11,769 nucleotides of DNA, taken from CAZKXX01 sp964556705 (lineage in GTDB: Bacteria; Acidobacteriota; Terriglobia; UBA7540). Each line of letters begins with the position of its first letter. Position 1 is the first letter of the stretch. Below the pieces are notes generated by a model. It worked only from the letters and a program-made list of their open reading frames with translations. It was not told where the DNA came from and did no database searches. The stretch spans positions 1 to 11,769 of the forward strand of contig CAZKXX010000109.1 of the NCBI GenBank assembly GCA_964556705.1, written 5' to 3'. This document shows positions 6,448 through 11,769 of the stretch, in pieces. The position numbers and the translations under genes are program-made.

Positions 6448-8811
6448 TCAGTCCCTCGTCGCGTGCACGCCGAGAATCAAATTCGTCACCGAGCCCGACA
6501 CGGCGGTAATCTTCAGCATCAACGGAGTGTTCGCCGCAACCCCGGCGCTCGTGAACGCCGTTGAGTTCGCTCCGTCCGTATCGCACACCAGATTGCTCGT
6601 CAGCGCGTCCGTGCCGCCTGAAAACGGCGTGGCCTCCGCTGTCTTCGTCACGTTGATGGTGACCGAAGTCCCGCCGAGCACCGCGCAATAGACCCGCGTC
6701 AGCGTGACGGCGTGCGATTCGTGCATCACCATCCACTTGAGCGAATCGCCGGTCGCGGGGTTTTCGAGCGAAAGCGACTTGTTCACCGCTCGCGCTGCGG
6801 TTGAGAGCTTGGCGGGCGTGACGTTCGCGTCGGTGATGTGGTTCGTGACCACTTGGACGCCGCCCAAGTCGCCTGAGCCGGAACGTCCGAGCAAGCGGTC
6901 AGAGGCAACGGCAATATCCGCCGGGTCGCCGGTCCCGGTAGTCGCTTTGCCGATTACCGAAAATCCCGCCGAGTCGCGCAGCTTGCCGTCTGTGATGGCG
7001 TTGTCGGCCAGATCAGTGGTTGCGACCGTCGCGCAGGTCGGCGCGGCGTTGTTTGTGAGCGTGCGGACGAACTGATTGGTGCAGCCGCCGACGCCTGAGG
7101 CTTCGTTCCAGGCGAGCGCGCCGCCGGTGCCCGAAAACAGGAACCGGGAATCGGTCGAAGCGGGCCAGGTATAGGTCGTATTCGCCGCAAGCGTCCCCGC
7201 GGCGCGGTGCTCGATGTAGTCCGTGCCGTTTGCCGTCGCCTCGCGCAGCCGCAGGCCAAGCTGATTGTCGAGCGTCACCCCGCCCGCCGCGGTGAAGACG
7301 TTCGCCTCGTCCCGATACGCTGTGGCCGAATTCTGCCGCGTCTTCGCGAGCGTCCCCGTCCATCCGAGAGTAAGGTTCTGCGCGGAGATCGTTCCGGTGA
7401 CGTTCGGATCGTTCGTCACGGCCTGAACGACGTTCGTGTTGAGCCTGGCCGCCGCGAGCGTCCCCGTCCAGCCGAGCGCGAATTGATGATTGTCCGTAGC
7501 GCTCGAAATGGTGAGGGTCACGTTCGTGTCATCGACTTTTGAAAACGTCTGCGTCGAGCCGGTCTGAGAATTGAGCGAGGTGATCCCGCCGCCGCCCGCC
7601 GCGCACGAGCCGTTCACCCAGGTCGACCCGTTCCACACCAGGCACTGGTCGGCAGCGGGCGTCGTGATCGTCGCGCCGATCGCCGTCGTTCCCGAGCCGC
7701 TCTTGCCCGCGAAATCGGTGAGGTCCGCGACGCCCAGGACTTCGGAAGCCTGAGAAGCTGAAATTTTCGACGAAGCGTCCAGGCCCGCGTAACCGCTCGC
7801 CTGATTCTTGTTGCCCGTCACCTCGCAGGTCGGGCAGGAGAGCGTGCGGTCCTGCGAAAGGTCGCCGCCGCCGGCGAGCGGGGAAGTGGTCGAAATCGTA
7901 CGCGCCGCGGGCGCTTTCGCCGCAAGGTCGCTTTCGAGGTTCGAGACGTCCGCCTGCGCGTGCGTGTGCGTGGCGTTCGCCTTGGCGGCGAGGAGCGAAT
8001 CCGAACTCGACTTGAGATAGACGACGGGGTCCGCGCTCGATGCGTCAATCTTCACCGTGCCGGAGACCGTCGGTGAAGCGAGGGGCGCCGAGCCGCCGCC
8101 CCCGCCGCCGGGAATCGTGCAGTCGGTCGAAAGCGCGCCGGAATTGTCCGCGCAGGTGACGCCCGCGCCCGCCAGGTTCAGCTTGCGCCGCTGGGGCAAG
8201 TCGGCGCCGTCCTTCTGAATGAACTGGTAGAACACCGCGGGCGCCGCAGCCGAAGGCGCCTGCGACTGGCGCACCTCTCCCGCCGTCGCCGTCGCGACGT
8301 CGGGCACCACCCAGATCTCGGCGTGCACCTGACCCTGGAGGTTGAACGTCACGACGTAGTAGGTGCCGTCGGGCACGGCGCCGAGGTTGGGGATGAGGTC
8401 GAGCCAGAGGTTTCCCGCGCCGTCGTTCAGTCGCCCCTGCGCGTCGAGGTAGCCGGCCAGTACTTGAGTGCCGTACTGAACGTTGTTCCAGGTGACGGCG
8501 CCGCTGCGCTGCGCGAAGACCAGGCCGTACTGCGGCTGGCCGTTCACGGTCGCCATGACGCGCGGGCTCGGCCCGAGGTCGTAGGTTGCGGTGACGTGCG
8601 TGGCGGCGTAGGCCGAAAAAGCAAACCACCAAGACACCAAGGCGCCAAGCAAGACCTTCCTTGTGAAGAAGACCTCTCTGTGTCTTCGTGTGATGGCCTC
8701 GGCTGAAGGGAAGGGACGCCACCCACCGGACAGAGACCCCAGCAAGGATTTGGCCTTGAAAAGGTGTCCTTGGTGTCTCTGTGTCTTGGTGGTTAGGTCT
8801 TTGGATTTCAT
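6448..8811 (-). CDS. Tail fibre protein (787 aa)
   Basis: Host-binding fibre. Residues 70-195 form a beta-rich N-terminal domain (VTATYDLGPSPRVMATVNGQ). A Gly-rich linker (235-241) is followed by fibre motifs HTHAQADVSNLESDLAAKA (282-300) and SPLAGGGDLSQDRTLS (310-325), typical of trimeric phage fibres. LGWTGTLA occurs twice (446-453 and 482-489). The last 105 residues (LTRVYCAVLGGTSVTINV to GVHATRD) look like a terminal beta head. ATG 8811 overlaps the upstream stop as ATGA and has GGAGG 4 nt upstream, so the longer frame to 9075 is rejected. Residues 6-63 come from a 171-bp repeat. The hydrophobic VLLGALVSWWFAFSAYA (53-69) ends in a signal-peptidase-like AYA-A, after an unusually long N-region. 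Confidence 0.85.
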   Translation of the reverse strand: MKSKDLTTKTQRHQGHLFKAKSLLGSLSGGWRPFPSAEAITRRHREVFFTRKVLLGALVSWWFAFSAYAATHVTATYDLGPSPRVMATVNGQPQYGLVFAQRSGAVTWNNVQYGTQVLAGYLDAQGRLNDGAGNLWLDLIPNLGAVPDGTYYVVTFNLQGQVHAEIWVVPDVATATAGEVRQSQAPSAAAPAVFYQFIQKDGADLPQRRKLNLAGAGVTCADNSGALSTDCTIPGGGGGGSAPLASPTVSGTVKIDASSADPVVYLKSSSDSLLAAKANATHTHAQADVSNLESDLAAKAPAARTISTTSPLAGGGDLSQDRTLSCPTCEVTGNKNQASGYAGLDASSKISASQASEVLGVADLTDFAGKSGSGTTAIGATITTPAADQCLVWNGSTWVNGSCAAGGGGITSLNSQTGSTQTFSKVDDTNVTLTISSATDNHQFALGWTGTLAAARLNTNVVQAVTNDPNVTGTISAQNLTLGWTGTLAKTRQNSATAYRDEANVFTAAGGVTLDNQLGLRLREATANGTDYIEHRAAGTLAANTTYTWPASTDSRFLFSGTGGALAWNEASGVGGCTNQFVRTLTNNAAPTCATVATTDLADNAITDGKLRDSAGFSVIGKATTGTGDPADIAVASDRLLGRSGSGDLGGVQVVTNHITDANVTPAKLSTAARAVNKSLSLENPATGDSLKWMVMHESHAVTLTRVYCAVLGGTSVTINVTKTAEATPFSGGTDALTSNLVCDTDGANSTAFTSAGVAANTPLMLKITAVSGSVTNLILGVHATRD
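8624..8794. repeat. 171-bp element with 14-bp terminal inverted repeats, inside the fibre gene (family G)
   Basis: AACCACCAAGACAC at 8624-8637 is exactly inverted at 8781-8794. Inside are related words CACCAAGGCGCC, GGTGTCCTTGGTGTCTCTG and CTCTCTGTGTCTTCGTGTG. The element is 57 codons long and stays in frame, encoding TTKTQRHQG at one end and LGALVSWW at the other. It has no transposase and looks like a MITE or extragenic-repeat type element that entered just after the fibre start codon. Confidence 0.75.
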
Positions 8812-9365
8812 CGTTCCTCCAGCTCCACGACGAACTCGATCTGCGGGCCGCGCGCGAACCCCGCGCTTCGTCCGCGAGCCACCAGCACGCCCAGGTCGTG
8901 CCGCTCGACGCGCAGGTCGAGCACTTTGCTCGCGGCCGCATCGAGCGGCGCGGTCACGCCGCCGGGCACCGTGCGGTGGTTGATCGCGAGGGGCGCGTAG
9001 AAATCCTCGAGCGGCGCCGAGGTCAGCGCCATGTCCACGGCGCGCAGGTAGTCCATCGCGTCCTCGGCCAGCCATTCGGGGTCGGTCCCCGCCACCGCCA
9101 TGGCGCAGACGAAGCGCGCGGACTGCGTCCGCAGGTCGGCGTCGGAGTCCGAATTGAATGTCGTCTCCTGGGCGACGAGGACCAGTGCGGGCCAGTTCTG
9201 CACGCGCCCGACTTCCTTGTGGAACGTCACAAAAGGTTTCAGCTCGCGCCCCGGCGGCCGCGCGGCGTTCACGGCGTCGAGCGCCGCCTGCTGGTCGCGC
9301 TGAAGAATGGCGATCAACTGGTTCACCAGCGGCTTGACGAATTGGGCTTGATAACGGGGCGTCAT
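8808..9365 (-). CDS. Tail terminator / neck protein-like (185 aa)
   Basis: Lies after the gpS-like gene, where siphoviruses place the protein that caps the tail at the neck. Mixed alpha/beta: helices 8-35 (FVKPLVNQLIAILQRDQQAA), a strand region WPALVLVAQETTFNSDSDAD (68-87), then VCAMAVAGTDPEWLAEDAMD and YLRAVDMAL (94-122), ending in strands with IEFVVELEER. The pattern of ligand-free strands and a long helix fits terminator-like proteins, but the family is assigned mainly by position. Start ATG 9365 has only a weak GAGAG upstream. A stronger Shine-Dalgarno lies 130 nt upstream, on the other side of the repeat at 9399-9487. The stop overlaps the fibre start by ATGA, indicating translational coupling. 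Confidence 0.6.
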   Translation of the reverse strand: MTPRYQAQFVKPLVNQLIAILQRDQQAALDAVNAARPPGRELKPFVTFHKEVGRVQNWPALVLVAQETTFNSDSDADLRTQSARFVCAMAVAGTDPEWLAEDAMDYLRAVDMALTSAPLEDFYAPLAINHRTVPGGVTAPLDAAASKVLDLRVERHDLGVLVARGRSAGFARGPQIEFVVELEER

Positions 9366-9398
9366 GGTTCTCTCACATGGGCAAAGGACTCTCTCGAG

Positions 9399-9487
9399 TG
9401 ATGAATTATGAATTCTGAATTATGAATTACGGCGATAGTCGCGATCAGGCGGTTCGGCATTCATAATTCAGAATTCACAATTCATCA
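9399..9487. repeat. Long AT-rich inverted repeat (family C)
   Basis: Arms at 9399-9427 and 9459-9487 match inversely at 28 of 29 positions and consist of the words GAATTATGAATTCTGAATT. The loop is 31 nt and GC-rich (CGGCGATAGTCGCGATC). It is strikingly AT-rich in a GC-rich region. On the coding strand it begins at the TGA stop of the gpS-like gene. No T-tract follows. A partial relative occurs at 10093-10130. Confidence 0.9.
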
Positions 9488-9979
9488 TTTCGTTTTTCCT
9501 CCTCCCAGCTCCTCGGCTCCGAGCACCGTCGCGCGTTCGATGCCGCGCCTCACGATTTCCGTCCACTTTGCGGCGCGCGCGGCGCTCAGCACAATCAGCG
9601 GCCGCGCGGGCATGCGGCGCGTCCCGAACTGATGGAACGCCGCGTAAGGCAGCCGGGTCCCGAGCGTGAGCGACCGCGCGTCGCGGATTTCGACAGCCCC
9701 TTGGGCGCCGGGTTCCGCGAGTGAGCGCGCGAGCGCGCCGGAAGAGACGAGCAGGCCGGAACGCGGCTTCTTGCGGCTCGCCGTCGAAGCGCTGAGCGGC
9801 GGCCAGCCCGCCGCGGCGGGCTCCGCGCGGCCCTCGGTCTCGAACTGCCGCGTCATCATCTGGCGGAAATCCGCGGCGACTTCCTCAAGCGCTCCGCGCG
9901 GATCGCTCGCCGCCTCGCGCAGGGAATCGATCGCCGGTTCGAGGGATTGCGATTGCATGCTGTATCTGAACTCGATCAT
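9485..9979 (-). CDS. Phage virion morphogenesis protein, gpS/gpG-like (164 aa)
   Basis: Belongs by motif to the phage tail S / virion morphogenesis family, which acts at head or tail completion. Diagnostic pieces: GWPPLSASTASRKK (58-71), LLVSSGALARSL (76-87) and YAAFHQFGTRRMPARPLIVL (112-131), matching the GW-PLS-T-RK, TG-L-S and YA-HQFGT-PAR-F order of the family. Length is close to normal. Start ATG 9979 gives the usual MIEFRYS opening but has no Shine-Dalgarno next to it; a strong AGGAGG lies 158 nt upstream beyond repeats. The alternative ATG 9958 is no better. The stop TGA is the first triplet of the inverted repeat at 9399-9487. Confidence 0.85.
   Translation of the reverse strand: MIEFRYSMQSQSLEPAIDSLREAASDPRGALEEVAADFRQMMTRQFETEGRAEPAAAGWPPLSASTASRKKPRSGLLVSSGALARSLAEPGAQGAVEIRDARSLTLGTRLPYAAFHQFGTRRMPARPLIVLSAARAAKWTEIVRRGIERATVLGAEELGGGKTK
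9498..9506 (-). promoter_or_regulatory. Strong Shine-Dalgarno left upstream of an inverted repeat
   Basis: Coding strand GGGAGGAGG lies within the last codons of the gpS-like gene, 9 nt before an ATG (9488-9486) formed by AAATGATGAATT at the edge of the repeat. From that ATG the frame ends after six codons inside the repeat. The actual next gene starts at 9365. This looks like the original ribosome-binding site of the tail terminator gene, now separated from it. Confidence 0.45.
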
Positions 9980-10003
9980 TTTGCGAAACCGGAAACAGGA
10001 AAG

Positions 10004-10112
10004 TCGAAACTCGAAATTCGGAAATCGAAACTCGAAGAACGATGGCGCGAATCGCGTCCAGCGAGTCGCGAGTCGCGAAGTGCGAAGCTGGTGTGAATTC
10101 CCAGCAATTCAC
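10004..10112. repeat. Composite repeat block before the gpS-like gene
   Basis: Three word families lie side by side. TCGAAACTCGAA occurs at 10004-10015 and 10025-10036 with a 21-nt period. CCAGC at 10058-10062 pairs with GCTGG at 10087-10091 around GCGAGTCGCGAGTCGCGAAG-type words. GTGAATT at 10093-10099 pairs with AATTCAC at 10106-10112, related to family C. Together with flanks this fills the 185-nt gap between connector stop and gpS-like start. No gene is seen in it. Confidence 0.7.
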
Positions 10113-10137
10113 TATTCACCATTCAGAATTCCTCTTT

Positions 10138-10143
10138 CCTCCT
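10138..10143 (-). promoter_or_regulatory. Strong Shine-Dalgarno left upstream of repeats
   Basis: Coding strand CGCAGGAGGAAAGAGGAATTC lies 22 nt after the connector stop, and the block of repeats begins at once behind it. The next real start is ATG 9979, which lacks a local site. The ATG in TTCTGAATGG (starting at 10124) opens only a short frame. Interpreted as the original site of the gpS-like gene, displaced by repeat insertion. Confidence 0.45.
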
Positions 10144-10164
10144 GCGTCGCTCCTCGTCCAGGGT

Positions 10165-10650
10165 TCAGAAAACGTCTTCTTTCTTGAAAGACGCGCGGCT
10201 CGATTCGTCCGCCGCGTCTTCCTCCTGTCCGGCGACGCCGCCGAAAGCCGGAAACGCGTCGCCGGTGCGCGCGCCGGGAACGAAGAGCTTGTCGTAGGTG
10301 CCGCGCGCGAGCTCCGCCAGCATGTTTTCAAACGTGCGGCGGAGCGTATGGGGATTGGCCCAGCCAGCCGCGGCGGGCGACGACTCCGGCCCGAGCAGAG
10401 AGAAGAGCGCGTCGCCGAGCGCCGCCGCCGCGCCGACTTCGTTGATGAGCGCGAGCAGCGCGTGAGCCATGGGGTTCGCCGTAGCGAGCCCGTCGAGCGT
10501 GTAGCCGCGTCCGACGGCGAGCGCCGTGATGCGCGCGCTTTCCGCCTCGATCCACGCCTGGATCTGCGCGTCGGTGGGCGATTGGTTGGCGACACCTCGC
10601 TGAAAGCCCGGATAGTGCGCGGCGACGGCATCAATCGTCGTGAAACTCAT
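10165..10650 (-). CDS. Head-tail connector-like protein (161 aa)
   Basis: Directly follows the capsid gene, where phages encode the adaptor that joins portal and tail. Almost entirely helical, starting MSFTTIDAVAAHYPGF, with a D-A-Q-I-Q-A-W-I-E-A-E-S-A-R-I helix (27-41), then MAHALLALINEVGAAAALG (61-79), ENMLAELARG (107-116) and an acidic, charged tail. This resembles HK97 gp6-type adaptors that begin with a helix bundle, but no diagnostic residue was identified. Start ATG 10650 has a strong Shine-Dalgarno (AGGAG, 6 nt). The stop TGA lies in TTCTGAACCCTGG, similar to the CTCTGAAC word of family A. Confidence 0.65.
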   Translation of the reverse strand: MSFTTIDAVAAHYPGFQRGVANQSPTDAQIQAWIEAESARITALAVGRGYTLDGLATANPMAHALLALINEVGAAAALGDALFSLLGPESSPAAAGWANPHTLRRTFENMLAELARGTYDKLFVPGARTGDAFPAFGGVAGQEEDAADESSRASFKKEDVF

Positions 10651-10668
10651 GGGGATCTCCTGAGCTGC

Positions 10669-10715
10669 CAGCCATCAGCCATCCCGACCGCTTGCGTCGG
10701 GACGGCTGAGAGCTG
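10669..10715. repeat. Strong hairpin repeat (family B) after the capsid gene
   Basis: CAGCCATCAGCCATCCCGAC (10669-10688) and its inverted copy at 10696-10715 match at 17 of 20 positions around the 7-nt loop CGCTTGC. It begins ten bases after the capsid TAA and ends just before the connector Shine-Dalgarno. Such a stem could protect the 3' end of the abundant capsid message or attenuate transcription. No T-tract is present. Confidence 0.8.
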
Positions 10716-10724
10716 ACCGCTCGC

Positions 10725-11660
10725 TTACGCGACCGCGTTCTTCCACAGGAACGCGGCCTGCGGCGCGACGACCTTCGAGTCGTAGTAGAGCTGCACTTCG
10801 ACCAGGTCGGCCGTGCGCGACTCGTCGCGATAGCGTTTGACCAGGAACCCTTCGGTATTCGCGCCGAAGAGCCACGTGAACTGATAGCCGAGCGAAACCG
10901 TTCGCCGGCCCGGCGTCGAGGGCTTGAAGAAAAGGATCGCGTGCTTGCCCCAGACGTAATCGAGCGCTTCGGCGGCGCCTTCGTTGGCCGTATTCTTCAC
11001 CGCCGAGCCGATCAGGAAGGAGTCCACGTTGAACGCGGACTTCAGGTGATCGGGTTGCAGGATGCCCACCTGCGCGTACTTGAAGCGTTCGATGATCTTC
11101 GGATGGTTGCGCAGCGCGAGGAAGACCGGGAAGCTCACCAGCAGCGAGTTCGGCACCTGGCCGACCTGCTTCTGGATCGTCGTCTTCTGGTCTTCGACCG
11201 CCTGGATGGGATCGGAGTTGGAAAAGTCGGACCACTGGCTGGTGCCGGAGAGCGTGGTGGACTGCGTGATGACGGCCGCGTCGGTGGCCTTCGACGCAGT
11301 CACGATCTCGCGCTGCAGGTAGATGAGGTCGGTGAGCGTTTCGGTCGTGTCCACGTCCACGTCAATCGCCTGGTCGGCGTTGGCGCGCAGCTCGTCCGGG
11401 ATGGCCTGCGAAAGCGCGTGGCCCTCGCAGTAGTAGGTGTCGGTGGAAAGCGACCAGTCGATCTCGTTGGCGCGCGCGCCGGGACGGCGGGCGTCGTCGA
11501 GAATGCGGAAGCTTTCCTTCGAGTAGAGGAAGTATTTGTTGGACTGCTTCGTCACCGGCACCTTCGGAAAAATCTGGTCGGAGACGAATTGCGAGTTGCG
11601 ATAGGCGATGGAGACCTCGGTCAGCGCCTGGTCCACATGCACCATGGAAATGTCAGGCAT
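10725..11660 (-). CDS. Major capsid protein, HK97-fold-like (311 aa)
   Basis: Forms the icosahedral shell. Visible order: N-terminal VDQALTEVSIAYRNSQFVSD (9-28), IFPKVPVTKQSNKYFLYSKE (30-49), then an acidic helical stretch DVDTTETLTDLIYLQREIV (102-120). Next are PIQAVEDQKTTIQKQVGQVP (151-170), NSLLVSFPVFLALRNHPKII (171-190), VDSFLIGSAVKNT (212-224), YVWGKHAILFF (235-245) and a C-terminal VEVQLYYDSKVVAP (287-300). The N-S/L-V-x-P-F-ALR-HP and VWG-H-x-L-F pattern is that of a widespread capsid subfamily without a separate N-terminal scaffold segment. No protease or portal lies inside the window. Start ATG 11660 has GGAG 8 nt upstream. Confidence 0.85.
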   Translation of the reverse strand: MPDISMVHVDQALTEVSIAYRNSQFVSDQIFPKVPVTKQSNKYFLYSKESFRILDDARRPGARANEIDWSLSTDTYYCEGHALSQAIPDELRANADQAIDVDVDTTETLTDLIYLQREIVTASKATDAAVITQSTTLSGTSQWSDFSNSDPIQAVEDQKTTIQKQVGQVPNSLLVSFPVFLALRNHPKIIERFKYAQVGILQPDHLKSAFNVDSFLIGSAVKNTANEGAAEALDYVWGKHAILFFKPSTPGRRTVSLGYQFTWLFGANTEGFLVKRYRDESRTADLVEVQLYYDSKVVAPQAAFLWKNAVA

Positions 11661-11711
11661 CGTTCATGCTCCGAAAACGCGGACAGCGAGCGCTCCGCGC
11701 GCGGGTGGTCG

Positions 11712-11754
11712 GGGCGGCCCTTGGGGCCGCCCGGAGGCAGGCACAGGGCCCGCC
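11712..11754. repeat. Two GC-rich hairpins upstream of the capsid gene (family H)
   Basis: GGGCGGCC (11712-11719) and GGCCGCCC (11725-11732) form a perfect 8-bp stem with a 5-nt loop. GGCAGGC (11736-11742) and GCCCGCC (11748-11754) form a second stem with one G-U pair. On the coding strand the block begins TGTAGGGGCGGGCCCTGTGC, a word known as a widespread short repeat in bacterial genomes. It lies about 50 nt upstream of the capsid start; the gene before it is outside the window. Confidence 0.75.
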
Positions 11755-11769
11755 CCTACAACGCGGAGA

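Noticed and set aside
8624..8794. Insertion sequence
   Set aside because: It has terminal inverted repeats but no transposase frame and is only 171 bp, so it is recorded as a repeat element.
8812..9075. N-terminal extension of the fibre frame to 9075
   Set aside because: This part is an Arg-rich shadow of the tail terminator gene. The start at 8811 has GGAGG and an ATGA overlap.
9399..9430. Promoter in the AT-rich repeat
   Set aside because: The AT-rich words contain chance matches to a -10 box, but no paired -35 at proper spacing was found, and the genes on both sides look co-transcribed.
9399..9487. CRISPR array or tandem repeat
   Set aside because: There are only two arms, in inverted orientation, with one loop; no regular spacers and no cas genes.
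10669..10715. Rho-independent terminator
   Set aside because: A strong stem but no T-tract on either side in the transcribed direction; the same holds for 2781-2838 and 9399-9487.
1..11769. tRNA, rRNA or integrase attachment site
   Set aside because: No cloverleaf with a T-loop and anticodon stem and no integrase-like frame was found on either strand.

Overview
The window is a GC-rich stretch of bacterial tailed-phage structural genes, all on the minus strand, so transcription runs from high to low coordinates. It could be a prophage, a phage contig, or a domesticated relative such as a gene transfer agent. No host marker gene is present. The many short repeats between genes resemble those scattered through large genomes of Acidobacteriota, Verrucomicrobiota, Planctomycetota and similar groups. 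That points to such a host but does not prove it.

Layout in transcription order. Head: HK97-fold-like major capsid protein (11660-10725), head-tail connector-like protein (10650-10165), phage virion morphogenesis / gpS-like protein (9979-9485). Neck: tail terminator-like protein (9365-8808). Adhesion cassette: a 787-residue tail fibre (8811-6448) and a 201-residue beta-rich protein (6447-5842). Tail: tail tube protein with a one-base lesion (5764-5166), tail assembly chaperone (5084-4629) with an overlapping second-frame partner (4639-4436) in a lambda G/GT-like arrangement, a very short tape measure (4335-3577), a distal-tail-like protein (3487-3101), a 62-residue hub-like fragment (3023-2835). 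Last is a protein of more than 906 residues (2719 to beyond position 1) that joins an (alpha/alpha)-toroid glycosidase-like enzyme to what looks like the next hub domain.

The order capsid, connector, neck, tube, chaperone, tape measure, distal tail, hub is that of a siphovirus or a Rhodobacter GTA-like particle. The tape measure has only 252 residues, so the predicted tail is short.

The most unusual layer is not the phage genes. Nearly every gene junction carries a short inverted or word-like repeat, from at least eight sequence families. Some supply the stop codon of the upstream gene. Some lie between a strong Shine-Dalgarno and the start codon it would serve. Two have entered the 5' ends of the fibre gene and its neighbour in frame, where they encode hydrophobic, signal-peptide-like leaders. 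The recurrent position of these repeats at stop/start junctions is the strongest candidate here for an undescribed phenomenon. No tRNA, rRNA, CRISPR array, transposase or integrase was seen, and no gap longer than 300 bases lacks a gene.
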